64,000 nucleotides of DNA. Source: JAAXGI01 sp965206975. GTDB lineage: Bacteria; Gemmatimonadota; Gemmatimonadetes; Longimicrobiales; Gaopeijiaceae. Positions 47,585-56,402 of the stretch are shown here, piece after piece. Location of the stretch: the NCBI GenBank assembly GCA_965206975.1, contig OZ242253.1, forward strand, positions 310,001 to 374,000, written 5' to 3'. The notes beneath the pieces are model-generated. The model saw only the letters and a program-made list of their open reading frames with translations. It was not told the origin of the DNA and did not search any database. Position 1 is the first letter of the stretch; every line of letters begins with the position of its first letter. A program made the position numbers and the translations under genes.

Positions 47585-47885
47585 TTGATTGTACAGAGAT
47601 GGTCTGCGTGCGTTGACGCACCAGCAGATCACGTGTGCGAAAGAGCATCCCCTGCGCCTGCTGCGCTTCTGTCCTGACCGCCACGAAGCGCATGATCGGA
47701 CGCTGTGCCGCTTCCGAGATCGCCTCCGCGTCCACTCCATCGTTCTTGTGCGTCTTCACGAATGGCTTCACATGGATCGGTGGAATCAGCCTCACCTCGT
47801 GGCCGAGCGTCATGACCTCCCGGCCCCAGTAGTGGGCGCTGCCGCACGCTTCCATCGCCACCACAGCCAGGGTCGCATTGCATCG
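47585..47885 (-). pseudogene. IS110 transposase N-terminal relic
   Basis: The minus strand reads TLAVVAMEACGSAHYWGREV, then LGHEVRLIPPIHVKPFVKTH followed by KNDGVDAEAISEAAQRP, then FRTRDLLVRQRTQTI. This is the DEDD (RuvC-like) part of IS110-type transposases. Start and C-terminal half are missing. It abuts the conserved region preceding gene A of the recombinase-derived pair. Confidence 0.7.
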
Positions 47886-47977
47886 GCCACCCATATCTGA
47901 TATATGTCCATAATAGTTATGTATACACACTCTCCAGATTCAGATATATACTCTACAGACTCAGAATACTTACTAGC

Positions 47978-48017
47978 GCATTGACAACTAATGTATCGCA
48001 TTGACAACTAATGTATT
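47978..48017. repeat. 20-base tandem repeat in an AT-rich promoter region
   Basis: The 20-mer GCATTGACAACTAATGTATC occurs twice in direct succession (last base differs). Each unit contains TTGACA, a consensus -35 hexamer. The block lies about 45-80 bases before the LysR gene in the AT-rich interval 47890-48060 and may be its promoter or an operator repeat. Confidence 0.6.
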
Positions 48018-48059
48018 AGGGACGTAATAGTGTTGGCCTAACAGTATGTCGTAATCGAT

Positions 48060-48977
48060 ATGGACAAACACAAGCCTCCCGGAATTCCAGTGACCGGCGG
48101 CCTGCTCGCCTTCGAAAGCGCCGCCCGGCTAGGCAGCCTGTCCCGCGCCGCCAAGGAACTGCGGACCTCGCAGCCCGCCATCAGCTTCAGGGTGGCGAAC
48201 CTCGAAAAGCATCTTTCGACCCGGCTGTTCGAACGGTCCCGGACCGGGGTGACCCTGACCGATGCCGGCGAACGCTTCTATGGCGGCGTCAGCACCGGTC
48301 TCGGCATCATCCAGGGGGCGGTCGCCGAGCTCACGGCATGGCAGAGCGGAGAACAGGTAGTGATCGCCTGCTCGCACGAGTCATCACACTTCCTGCTGTT
48401 GCCGCAGTACGACGCACTGCGCGCCGCGCTCGGCGAGCAGGTCGGGATCCGGATCCTGACGTACCACTACGAAACGAAGAACCTGCCGCCCGAGCCGGCC
48501 GCGGACGTGGTGCTGGGCTGGGAGGCGACGATCGGGGCCGAAGACCGCGTGGTGGTTTCTGGCGAAGCGGTGAGGCCGCTCTGCTCGCCCGGCTATGCCC
48601 AGACCCACGCGGAAGTCCTCAGCGGACCTGTCAGCGGCTGGAGCGGGCTCACCTTCCTCGATTTCACACGGCCCAACGAGGGCTGGGCGTCGTGGGAAGA
48701 CTGGTTCGCGACCGTCGGACGTCCGGAGCCCGCACCCCGCTATATCGGTTTCGACAGCTACACCTACATGCTGGAAGCGGCCGCCGCCGGGCACGGCATC
48801 ATACTGGGCTGGCGGCATTTCATCGAGCGGCACATCGGCAGCGGGGCGCTGGTCGAGCTCGCCGACCGCTTCGTCGAATTCGACAACCACTACTGCGGCG
48901 CGCTCACCGAAAAGGGCCGAAGAAATCCCGTCGCGCAAAAATGCCTGGAGTTCTTTCGGCGGTCAGAAACGGGCTAG
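48060..48977 (+). CDS. LysR family transcriptional regulator
   Basis: 305 residues. The N-terminal HTH is LLAFESAARLGSLSRAAKEL, then RTSQPAISFRVANLEKHLST followed by RLFERSRTGVTLTDAGERFY. The C-terminal effector-binding domain is typical (VVLGWEATIGAEDRVVVSGE, YMLEAAAAGHGIILGWRHFI). Many LysR proteins regulate a divergent gene, but only an IS110 relic lies upstream, so the target is unclear. No ribosome site is visible before ATG 48060. Codon use is more GC-rich than the AT-rich leader. It may have been carried in with the surrounding elements. Confidence 0.9.
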   Translation: MDKHKPPGIPVTGGLLAFESAARLGSLSRAAKELRTSQPAISFRVANLEKHLSTRLFERSRTGVTLTDAGERFYGGVSTGLGIIQGAVAELTAWQSGEQVVIACSHESSHFLLLPQYDALRAALGEQVGIRILTYHYETKNLPPEPAADVVLGWEATIGAEDRVVVSGEAVRPLCSPGYAQTHAEVLSGPVSGWSGLTFLDFTRPNEGWASWEDWFATVGRPEPAPRYIGFDSYTYMLEAAAAGHGIILGWRHFIERHIGSGALVELADRFVEFDNHYCGALTEKGRRNPVAQKCLEFFRRSETG

Positions 48978-48984
48978 TCTGCGT

Positions 48985-49530
48985 AGGAGTCCGCTGACGT
49001 CACCGGGCCCCGAGGACCGATGTTCGCCGGCCGGGCTCAGAAGTGAACCCTTCCTCGGTGCTCCGGAGCCTTCCTGAGCCACCCTTCGTCGGCCTGCTCA
49101 TAGCACTCGAATATCGTGCGTGACGTCTTCCAACCGCCGAGCCAGGGAGCACCTTCAGTGGCTGATCCATCAAGTCCGAGGCGAACTTCCGCCGGAGCGA
49201 GTGCCAGCCCCGACTGCACTTGGGCTTCAGGTCGGCCTGCGCGACGGCTTTGTTCCACCAGTCACGGACCAGCGAACGGCTCGCGCACTTCGAGGGTTTT
49301 TTCGGCGCGGGCAACAGGGGGACATCCCCGATCCCGGGATTTTGCCGCCGGGCCTCCTCAAGCACGGCTTGCACCTCGGCAGTCATCGGCATCCGGTGCT
49401 CGTCCCCGGTCTTCTCGTACTCGCCCCGCGTGCGATCATGCGGACGGCCAGGAGCGAGAATTTTCCTGATGACATCGATGGGGTCATTTCGATCCGAGAT
49501 GCCGATTCTCGGTTCCAGAGGTCCCACCGC
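48985..49530 (-). pseudogene. tyrosine recombinase relic
   Basis: The minus strand reads EHRMPMTAEVQAVLEEARRQ, NPGIG, SLVRDWWNKAVAQADLKPKC, then GWHSLRRKFASDLMDQPLKV (HxLRR box). After a frame change it goes on with LGGWKTSRTIFECYEQADEG (catalytic Tyr). At least one frameshift separates the boxes and the N-terminal domains are missing. Its 3' end is about 85% identical to the relic at 26140-26310. Confidence 0.7.
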
Positions 49531-49619
49531 TACGATGCCGCTATTGTTGGGACACCGCTCGCTCCCAGCGATCTACGTTCCGCAGCCTCACCTGGATACG
49601 GTCAATCGGACTGTCAATA

Positions 49620-49700
49620 AACTGACCGGCGTTGTCGCTGCCGCTAGTGCCGCTGATACGCGAATGACGTTCCGCTTGCGGTGTGCCAACGTGTCCCTCT
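49620..49700 (-). pseudogene. 5' fragment related to the lipoprotein gene at 53072
   Basis: On the minus strand this matches the sequence around the signal peptide of the zinc-peptidase lipoprotein (VIRVSAALAA; shared block CGTCATTCGCGTATCAGCGG). The lipobox and the rest of the gene are absent. It is a small dispersed fragment. Confidence 0.35.
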
Positions 49701-49816
49701 TTCAGCTCGATGTTGATGGGTTCCAAGGGGGCGATCCCGTGTTGCGTGAGGACGGCCTCTCTCCACAACACCGTAGTTGGATCAAGCGTATCGTGACATC
49801 ATCAAAATTGAGGGGT

Positions 49817-49935
49817 TTAGCGAAAAACTTTGAACCAGGAGACCCATTCGAGGGTGGCGAGCTCGACGTCTTCGAGCCGGTACCACGGACCGCGGGGGTA
49901 GACGGGCTCGGTCTTGTTGGCCGGGACCCGAGGCT
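49817..49935 (-). pseudogene. IS3-family transposase (OrfB) 3' relic
   Basis: The minus strand reads NKTEPVYPRGPWYRLEDVEL, then ATLEWVSWFKVF and a stop at 49817. This fits the end of the integrase-core domain of IS3-type transposases (KtElI...gPWr..ddVEfATLeWVdWFN). Only about 40 residues remain. Confidence 0.5.
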
Positions 49936-50090
49936 GGTCAACAACGGAAGCTTCCTACCACCAGCCCCGCTCAATCTCCTCTAGAAGAGCCGTTACCGAA
50001 TCGTGCGTGCCGCCGACAACGTATGCCGTGCGGCGATCAGCGATCAGCGCACCGGCAAGGGGGTTCCGGGAGGCGAGCCCCGCCGCCCGC

Positions 50091-50143
50091 GAACTCCGCC
50101 GGAGCGCGGGCCTCCGGGGGATCGAAGGGGGGGCGGAGCGCCG
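50091..50143 (+). repeat. inverted repeat, left copy, bracketing the higBA-integrase module
   Basis: About 52 bases whose reverse complement recurs at 52631-52684 with roughly 48 of 52 identities (GGAGCGCGGGCCTC and GAAGGGGGGGCGGAGCGCC shared). The two copies bracket higB, higA and the tyrosine recombinase. Confidence 0.65.
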
Positions 50144-50232
50144 CTCGAAGCAAGCGGTCGAAATGGGTGGCGAGGCCGGTTGCCGCGAGGCACGTTGCCG
50201 CCTGACCAGTGATACGTTACAGTTCTCATGCA

Positions 50233-50511
50233 ATGATTCTTGGCTTTCGCCACCGAGGCCTCGAGCGTTTGTTCGAGAAGGGAGACCGGAGGCGGATTTC
50301 CCCGGGCCTGATCGCCAAGGTCGAGCGGGTCCTTGCCCGCTTGGACGTGGCGGCCAAGCCGGAGAACATGAACCTGCCGGGTTTCGGGCTCCACCCGCTG
50401 AAGGGCGACCGCGCCGGTTATTGGGCGGTGAAGGTGTCCGCCAACTGGCGCGTGGTCTTCCGCTTCGACGGGCGCGATGTCAGGGATGTGGACTTGATCG
50501 ACTACCACTAG
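50233..50511 (+). CDS. higB: HigB-type toxin (RelE/ParE superfamily)
   Basis: 92 residues from ATG 50233. Typical HigB sequence is ILGFRHRGLERLFEKGDRRR at the N-terminus, KVERVLARLDVAAKPENMNL, PGFGLHPLKGDRAGYWAVKV followed by SANWRVVFRFDGRD, and a final VDLIDYH. HigB toxins cleave mRNA in the ribosome. The higA antitoxin follows after 12 bases, the usual toxin-first order. It is complete and closely related to the pair at 58.6-59.2 kb. Confidence 0.92.
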   Translation: MILGFRHRGLERLFEKGDRRRISPGLIAKVERVLARLDVAAKPENMNLPGFGLHPLKGDRAGYWAVKVSANWRVVFRFDGRDVRDVDLIDYH

Positions 50512-50523
50512 GAGGTCCGCGAC

Positions 50524-50814
50524 GTGCCGATGAGGAACCCGCCGCATCCGGGCCTGTCCGTGCGCCATGATTGTCTGGAGCCGCTGGGGCTCACCGTGAC
50601 GGAGGCGGCGCGGAGGCTCGGGGTTAGCCGAAAGCAGCTTTCGGAACTTGTAAACGGCCGTTCGGGCATCTCTCCCGAAATGGCGATCCGCTTGGACAAG
50701 GCGTTTGGAGGCGGCGCGGAGACCTGGTATCGCCTTCAATCGGTCTATGAGCTTGCGCAGGCCATGAAGAACGCCGGCCGGATCCATGTCGAGCGGGTAC
50801 CGACCCCCGTTTGA
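50524..50814 (+). CDS. higA: HigA-type antitoxin (XRE family)
   Basis: 96 residues from GTG 50524, chosen because AGGAGG ends about 7 bases upstream. The HTH_3 domain is GLTVTEAARRLGVSRKQLSE, then LVNGRSGISPEMAIRLDKAF followed by GGGAETWYRLQ. It binds HigB and represses the operon. It sits directly after higB inside the inverted-repeat-bracketed module. Confidence 0.92.
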   Translation: MPMRNPPHPGLSVRHDCLEPLGLTVTEAARRLGVSRKQLSELVNGRSGISPEMAIRLDKAFGGGAETWYRLQSVYELAQAMKNAGRIHVERVPTPV

Positions 50815-51292
50815 TGCTCGATCCGGACGTGACGGCAACTGGACCATGGTCCCGGCGACCCGGGTTCCCGTTCGTGAAGCTGACGGCCACGGAGCTCTCT
50901 CAGTAGCCGCTTGGGATACGGACGCCGTGGATGGTCCGGGGCGCTGGCCAGGAGGCCACGAACCGCCAAGCCCGGCCTCCATCTCGTCCGCGGCCATCCC
51001 ATTCGATCCAACAAACTCCCGCTCACATTTGTATATCCGAAGTGGTACAGGGATCACTGCGATGAACGATAAAACGTTGTATAACCGCAAGTTACGGAGA
51101 TAAGCGCTAGTCCCGGTTGAACTTAGACGATTTCCTGCCGTAAAACAGTTGACTCGAATCCACTAGCATCCAAAGAGTTCTTGACAAGTCCATAACAGCA
51201 TCTAATAGCAACAAGTTACAGGCGTGTTCTCTGTCTTCATCCCGCCAGCAGCACCCCTTGTGATCCAGTTTCATCCCCTCTACGATTGGGGG
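50815..51292 (+). promoter_or_regulatory. integrase leader region with possible promoter
   Basis: About 480 bases with no supported gene. The last 180 bases are AT-rich and include TTGACA at 51181-51186. A TCTAAT/AATAGC follows 15-17 bases later as a weak -10 upstream of the integrase. I cannot define an attachment site here. Confidence 0.35.
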
Positions 51293-52501
51293 ATGGATAA
51301 TGTGACTGTTTCGCCCCGCATCCGCCCGAGAGGCAAGCCCAGGGGCCGCCATCCCCACAAGCGGCTCTGGACCGCCTTCGTGCGCTCGGCAACGGCCGGT
51401 CGGCACTGCGATGGCAACGGGCTCTACCTCTATGTGCAGAAGACCGGAACGCGGAGCTGGATCCAGCGGCTCGTGATCCGGGGCCACAAGCGCGAGCTCG
51501 GGCTCGGCAGTGCCCAACTGGTCTCGCTGGCCGAGGCCCGCGAGCAGGCCTTGGCCAACCGCAAGCTCGCCCGCGCGGGCGGCGATCCGCTGGCCGAGAA
51601 GCGCCGCTCGGTGGGCATCCCCACCTTCGCCGAGGCTGCCAAACGCGTGATCGAGCAGAAGCGGGCGGGCGGGCGCAGTCCGACCGTGACCAGGAACTGG
51701 CTTCGCAGCTTCGAGATCCACGCCTTCCCGAGGATCGGGAGGGTGCCGGTCTCGGAGGTGACGAGTGCCGACGTGCTGGAGATCCTCACCCCCATCTGGC
51801 ACGCGAAGCCACCGACGGCCCGGATCGTTCGACACCGCATCCGCGCGGTGCTGGAATGGGCCGTCGCCATGGACTGGAGAACGGACAACCCGTGCGACCG
51901 GCTCCTGCCGGTGCTCGGCTCCCAGCACCATTTGGTCCGGCACCGGAAGGCTTTGCCCCACCGCGAGGTCGGGGCGGCCATCGAGAAGGTGCGGGCGGCG
52001 AAGGCGGGCAAGGTGGACGCGCTGGCCTTCGAGTTCATGGTGCTGACGGCTGTGAGGGGCGTCGAGGTCCGCGGGGCGGTGTGGAGCGAGATCGACCGGG
52101 AGGGGCGCGTCTGGACGGTGCCCGCGATCCGGATGAAGAGCGCCCGGCCGCACCGGGTGCCGCTGTGCGGCCGGGCGCTGGAGATTCTCGACGAGGCCCG
52201 GAAGCTAGGCGGCGGCGGGAGTCCGATCGTGTTCGTCGGCAAGCGCGGCAAAGAGATGGGCGGCGAGCAGATGGGCCGGCTGCTCAGGAAGCACGGGACC
52301 GCGGCGGTGCCGCATGGGTTCCGGTCGTCGTTCAGGGACTGGGCCGCCGAAGAGACGGACCACCCCCGCGAGGTCGTCGAGGCGGCTCTGGCCCATGTGG
52401 TGCGGAACCCGGTCGAGGCCGCCTACATGCGCTCGGACCTGTTCGAGCGCCGCCGTCGGCTCATGAACGACTGGGCGCGCTACGTCGTTGGCGAGAGGTA
52501 G
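51293..52501 (+). CDS. tyrosine-type site-specific recombinase (P4-like integrase)
   Basis: About 402 residues from ATG 51293. The N-terminal DUF4102-like arm-binding domain is HCDGNGLYLYVQKTGTRSWI, then QRLVIRGHKRELGLGSA. The core-binding domain includes TFAEAAKRVIEQKRAGGRSP. Catalytic boxes are LTAVRGVEVRGAVWSEID (Arg), VPHGFRSSFRDWAAEE (HxFR), and AYMRSDLFERRR (Tyr). The first box has TAVRGVEVRG rather than the common TGxRxGEvr, but the arginine is kept. It should catalyse integration of the element holding higBA. It is intact. Confidence 0.9.
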   Translation: MDNVTVSPRIRPRGKPRGRHPHKRLWTAFVRSATAGRHCDGNGLYLYVQKTGTRSWIQRLVIRGHKRELGLGSAQLVSLAEAREQALANRKLARAGGDPLAEKRRSVGIPTFAEAAKRVIEQKRAGGRSPTVTRNWLRSFEIHAFPRIGRVPVSEVTSADVLEILTPIWHAKPPTARIVRHRIRAVLEWAVAMDWRTDNPCDRLLPVLGSQHHLVRHRKALPHREVGAAIEKVRAAKAGKVDALAFEFMVLTAVRGVEVRGAVWSEIDREGRVWTVPAIRMKSARPHRVPLCGRALEILDEARKLGGGGSPIVFVGKRGKEMGGEQMGRLLRKHGTAAVPHGFRSSFRDWAAEETDHPREVVEAALAHVVRNPVEAAYMRSDLFERRRRLMNDWARYVVGER

Positions 52502-52630
52502 ACCCTCGGGCCGCCCCCTTCGGGCGGTGCTCGGAGAGCAGTTTCGGAGGTGTCCGTAGGGCTGGCTCAGCGCACCTTACGGTGGCTAAGCCAGCATACC
52601 CTATGTAATACATTGGGAGCTTGGCGAGGG

Positions 52631-52684
52631 GGCGCTCCGCCCCCCCTTCGAACCCCCAGAGGCCCGCGCTCCGACGGAGTGCGC
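52631..52684 (-). repeat. inverted repeat, right copy, bracketing the higBA-integrase module
   Basis: Inverted partner of 50091-50143, with roughly 92% identity over about 52 bases. It starts about 130 bases after the integrase stop codon. Confidence 0.65.
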
Positions 52685-52763
52685 GGACGTGGACTCACCC
52701 CGGCGGCCGCGATGGGACTTCCCAGCGGAAAGCGTGGCGGCGGTTCGTGATTGGGTGCTGTCG

Positions 52764-52794
52764 AGCCCCTCTCCCAACGGATGGGAGAGGGGCT
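52764..52794 (+). terminator. strong hairpin, possible terminator
   Basis: A perfect 13-bp stem (AGCCCCTCTCCCA with its complement) and a 5-base loop ACGGA. No T run follows on either strand, so it may be a structural repeat or a factor-dependent terminator for the integrase transcript. The rest of 52502-53071 shows no supported gene. Confidence 0.4.
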
Positions 52795-53071
52795 TGCGCG
52801 GAGGCTAGAGCTCCCGACTGACTTCCGATCCCGATCCCTTTGGGCCTCCGATCACCCAGGCATTCCAGAGGCTTGGCCAGGGCGGGAAGGGCATCGAGGG
52901 ATTTGTCCCGGCCAGGGAGCGCATCCTGCGGGCGCTCCGGCTTATTTTGTCCGCTCGATCCGGGACCTCCTCTCCTACCTTCTCTTCATTGCGAATGAGC
53001 GGAGACCTCACGGCAGACCCTCCACGGCGATCCGCACGCCGTTTGCGTGGGGCTGAGAGGATCCCGTAGGC

Positions 53072-54682
53072 TTGGGAACCCATCAATCTCAGGTTGCGAG
53101 AGAAACCCTAGCATACCATAAGTCGAGCGTCATTCGCGTATCAGCGGCGTTGGCGGCGGTTGCCTTGGCCGCCGCTTGCGGCGACGGAGCCACTGAGCCG
53201 TCCAACCGGCCGCCGGTGACGGTCCCCAACCGAGCACCGCAGGCGACAGGTACGATTCCGGCCCAAGTGGTGACCGCAGGCCAGACGGTAACGGTGGACG
53301 TGTCCGCGTTCTTCAACGACCCGGACGGCGATGCGCTGAGCTACGCGGCCACGAGCTCGGACGAGGCGGCGGCCACGGCCTCGATATCCGGGAGCACGGT
53401 GACGGTGACCGGAGTGGCGGCGGGCATGGCGACGGTGACGGTGACGGCCACCGACCCCGAAGGTCTGTCAGCCCAGCAGAGCTTCGAGGTGACTGTACCC
53501 GCCCGCTGGACATTATCAGGCACCTTGAGTCATGGGTGGGCCGACCCTCAGACGAACGGGTTTGGCGACGGAGCGAGCGACCGGCTGCGGGTGAGCAGCG
53601 CGGGCGAATCGGGTCGCCTAGGTCTTGGGACGGCAGCGCCCGCGGTCACTACACCCACCGGTCGCGTCATTGGTGCCGTCGTTGAGGTCGTCGATGGCCC
53701 TGATGCTGGGCGTCAGGCGACCACCGACGATAGCGGGCGCTACGTGCTGGAGGTCCTGCAGCAACAGCAGTTCACCATTCGAGCAATGGCGGAAGGGTTC
53801 GTGTCAGTCGCTGGCGTGGTGGATCTAACCTCAGACATGGTGCTCGATCTTGCGATCTCCCATGAGCCACCGACACCGCAGCCTCCGTCCCCCTTCCCTG
53901 ACACAGACCCGGCATGGCTCCGGGCCTTGGCTTCCGACTATCCATACGTCCATCAAGTGGCCAACGTTCGCGTATTCTCTGACATCAGCCCAACCTTCAG
54001 CAGAGAACACGCAGAGCATCTGAAGCGCGTCTGGGATTTCTTTAATGCCCTCTACGTCAGAAACCGCGGTGCCCACATTGATGTCTACTACACATCAGAC
54101 CCGGCAGTCTTTCAGAAGGTAGTGCCACACTGTCCTACGATCTTTATCCCCGGAGCCAGAAACTTAACGGCCTGTTATCTTGACGACTACCCGCGCTGGT
54201 TCATCCTGCCGTACCAGATTCCGGACTTCGGCACTCAGTTGCATGAGATAGGCCACGATTTCCTCTACGCGACAAGATGGCCTTCCGCCTGGAGCACCTC
54301 CCGATGGTTTATAGAAGGTACTGCGATGTACTTCGAGGCTGGGGTGTTCAACGGTTCGCTCAGAGTCCCAACGCCACTCCCTTACTGCACCATTCTCTTC
54401 CAGCGGTATGATCAGCAAGCCCGTCTCATGCCCCTCGCGCAGCTGCTCCGTCTCGGGAGCGATGATTTTCTTGCTGACAACGAACGAACATACTCGCAGT
54501 CGTGCATGCTGTTCAACTACTTGGAGAAACGTGAGCCAGGCGTTCTGTATGCCCTAATCTACCGAATCAACTCAGGTGAGATCTTCTCCAACGACGAACT
54601 CATCGCGGCGCTACTTGATCTGACTGGGAAATCGGTCAGCGAGCTTGAGGAAGCCTACCTATCCTATGCACGACAATTTTGA
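53072..54682 (+). CDS. lipoprotein with Ig-like repeats and HExxH zinc-peptidase domain
   Basis: Up to 536 residues; the only in-frame start near the signal is TTG 53072, so the true start is uncertain. The lipobox is SAALAAVALAAACGD. A cadherin/Ig-like segment follows (VTAGQTVTVDVSAFFNDPDG, GLSAQQSFEVTV), then a carboxypeptidase-regulatory-like segment (TTDDSGRYVLEVLQQQQ), then a peptidase region with TQLHEIGHDFLYATRW (HExxH) and RWFIEGTAMYFEAG supplying a glutamate ligand. It is probably a surface-anchored zinc metallopeptidase. The N-terminus resembles the LRR lipoprotein's. Confidence 0.75.
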   Translation: MGTHQSQVARETLAYHKSSVIRVSAALAAVALAAACGDGATEPSNRPPVTVPNRAPQATGTIPAQVVTAGQTVTVDVSAFFNDPDGDALSYAATSSDEAAATASISGSTVTVTGVAAGMATVTVTATDPEGLSAQQSFEVTVPARWTLSGTLSHGWADPQTNGFGDGASDRLRVSSAGESGRLGLGTAAPAVTTPTGRVIGAVVEVVDGPDAGRQATTDDSGRYVLEVLQQQQFTIRAMAEGFVSVAGVVDLTSDMVLDLAISHEPPTPQPPSPFPDTDPAWLRALASDYPYVHQVANVRVFSDISPTFSREHAEHLKRVWDFFNALYVRNRGAHIDVYYTSDPAVFQKVVPHCPTIFIPGARNLTACYLDDYPRWFILPYQIPDFGTQLHEIGHDFLYATRWPSAWSTSRWFIEGTAMYFEAGVFNGSLRVPTPLPYCTILFQRYDQQARLMPLAQLLRLGSDDFLADNERTYSQSCMLFNYLEKREPGVLYALIYRINSGEIFSNDELIAALLDLTGKSVSELEEAYLSYARQF

Positions 54683-55413
54683 TCGGCTCGCCGCCCCACT
54701 TTACCCCGACCCCCCCGGTTCCGGTGGGTTTCTGGCGCAGGTCGTTAGTAGGTGGTTTGTCAGTCTCGCCCTACTCGCCCCACCGGCGCGGGGATTACCG
54801 AAGCGAATCTGGGAAGCCGTCCAGCGCCGTTGGCCGGGCCATAAGGGTACCGGGCAAGCTGGTTCCGTCGCGGATTCTTGACGTCAAGGATCCACTGAAG
54901 GGCGACGAATACCTCGTTGTCCGAGAAGGCTCCGAACCGCTTGCGGTAGGCTGCCGCCACGTAGGTCAGGACCCGGGGAAGCTCGTAGCTCCCTATTCCG
55001 ATGGAGTGGACGCCCCCTCCCGATGGCATTGATGGAGTGGCCAACAAGGGCTGCACCAACAGGCCGGATAGACGACAGCACCTGACCACCATGTACCGAA
55101 CCGTTCGACAGAATGCTTGCATCAACGGGGACGTCCATAGACGAGCCGTCCATGCACCTGCCACGGGCCGCAGGCCACTTTCCCCGGCCCCGACCACCCA
55201 ACGCTCGCTACCCCGCCGTCCGCCCCGACCGTTGTCTCAGAGTGGGCGTCGCGCCATGCCTCAAACGCCGGCCGGAGATGCGGAGACACGCGGACTAGAG
55301 CTATCGTTAGACTGGGCAGCCGGCGACAGGCTGGACGGAGTGTCGGACCGGCAGTGGACGGGGAACGAGAGATCGCTGACTCCCGAGGCCAACGATCCCG
55401 GACGGAAACAATC
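54683..55413. other. gap with an unidentified coding-like remnant
   Basis: About 730 bases. On the minus strand at about 54760-55010 a reading looks protein-like: SYELPRVLTYVAAAYRKRFG, then AFSDNEVFVALQWILDVKNP. It has no start and matches no family I can name, so it may be a fragment of a mobile element. Nothing else is supported. Confidence 0.3.
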
Positions 55414-55638
55414 ATGACGGACAAGCTGATCGACAGGAACTCAGACATTTTGGGCGGAACTCCCGTGTTCAGCGGCACGCGGGTCCCGGTGAGGATACTG
55501 ATGGAGCATCTCGAAGCGGGCGACCGGCTTGACGAGTTCCTCGACGACTACCCGACAGTCACGAGAGACCAGGCCGTCAAACTGCTTGAGCGCGCCACGA
55601 CGGCACTGGTGGGCGATGGAAATGAAAGTGTTGCTTGA
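55414..55638 (+). CDS. DUF433 antitoxin
   Basis: 74 residues from ATG 55414. DUF433 signature: RNSDILGGTPVFSGTRVPVR followed by ILMEHLEAGDRLDEFLDDYP and VTRDQAVKLLERA. DUF433 proteins are predicted antitoxins that pair with PIN-like DUF5615 toxins. The next gene overlaps its end by 17 bases, so the two are translationally coupled. Confidence 0.88.
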   Translation: MTDKLIDRNSDILGGTPVFSGTRVPVRILMEHLEAGDRLDEFLDDYPTVTRDQAVKLLERATTALVGDGNESVA

Positions 55639-55948
55639 CGAATCCACGCCGAGGCGGCTCGCGTCGTCGTTTCCGGGTTCGTTCGAGATTCACACCGTGC
55701 AGCAGATGGGTTGGGCCGGTTGCGGAAACGGAGAGTTGCTGCGCCTCGCGGCCGATGATGGATTCGACTCCATCATCACGGTCGATCAGGGGTTCGAGTA
55801 CCAGCAGAATGTCGCCGACCTGCCGATCCCGGTGGTTGTCATGATCGCGCGGCGCACGCGATTGCGGGAATTGAGACCCCTCGTCGCGGAAGTGATCGCT
55901 GTTCTCTCTGGCGATCTCGAGCGCCGAATCTACCTCGTGATGGCCTGA
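55622..55948 (+). CDS. DUF5615 PIN-like toxin
   Basis: 108 residues from ATG 55622. Motifs are MKVLLDESTPRRLASSF (first Asp), TVQQMGWAGCGNGELLRLAA, DGFDSIITVDQGFEYQQN (second Asp) and a hydrophobic PIPVVVMIARRTRLRELRPL. This is the PIN-like family regularly found after DUF433. The predicted role is a ribonuclease toxin. The pair appears intact. Confidence 0.86.
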   Translation: MKVLLDESTPRRLASSFPGSFEIHTVQQMGWAGCGNGELLRLAADDGFDSIITVDQGFEYQQNVADLPIPVVVMIARRTRLRELRPLVAEVIAVLSGDLERRIYLVMA

Positions 55949-56048
55949 GCGAAGGGGTGGGCACTGTTCTCGTTGGGGCTCCCGTCCGTTGTCGGCGAGG
56001 TGCGTCGATCGGTTCGATCCATCCCGTCCGCGAGTCCGCGAAGGTCCG

Positions 56049-56330
56049 TCAGCGTCGCGTGGAATCCAGCAGCGCACGTTCGTCTGCCGTATTCACGGTG
56101 AGTGTCCCTTCCGGACCCGTCAGCGTGAGATGGTCCAACGACTCGGCCCATTCCGCCTCGATCGGGACGGTGAAGAAGAAGTATTTGTTGCCGAACTGAT
56201 CCTGCCCCGGCGAGAACAGCAGGGAAAGCTCAACCTGACGGCCGCTCCCGACGCCCTCTAGGCGATAGAGCCCGGCCTGAGCTGGCCGTGCCGCACCTTG
56301 TCCAGTCATCCCGTGGCGCGCTGGAAATCC
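56049..56330 (-). pseudogene. fragment of an exported peptidase-like protein
   Basis: The minus strand reads GLYRLEGVGSGRQVELSLLF, then FGNKYFFFTVPIEAEWAESL and DHLTLTGPEGTLTVNT. This resembles the C-terminal domain of secreted proteins common in Gemmatimonadota (FxFAIPvee.WA..L..ItLtGP.G). No start, signal or catalytic region is present, so it is a remnant. Confidence 0.42.
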
Positions 56331-56402
56331 TCGTGCGAAGGCCGACGGTCGACGTGAAGGCCGACGAGTCCGAGGTGGCTGCATTCGGGGGGAGTGCCCC
56401 GC

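Noticed and set aside
47978..48017. Possible CRISPR repeat
   Set aside because: Only two directly abutting 20-mers without spacers; it is a tandem duplication.
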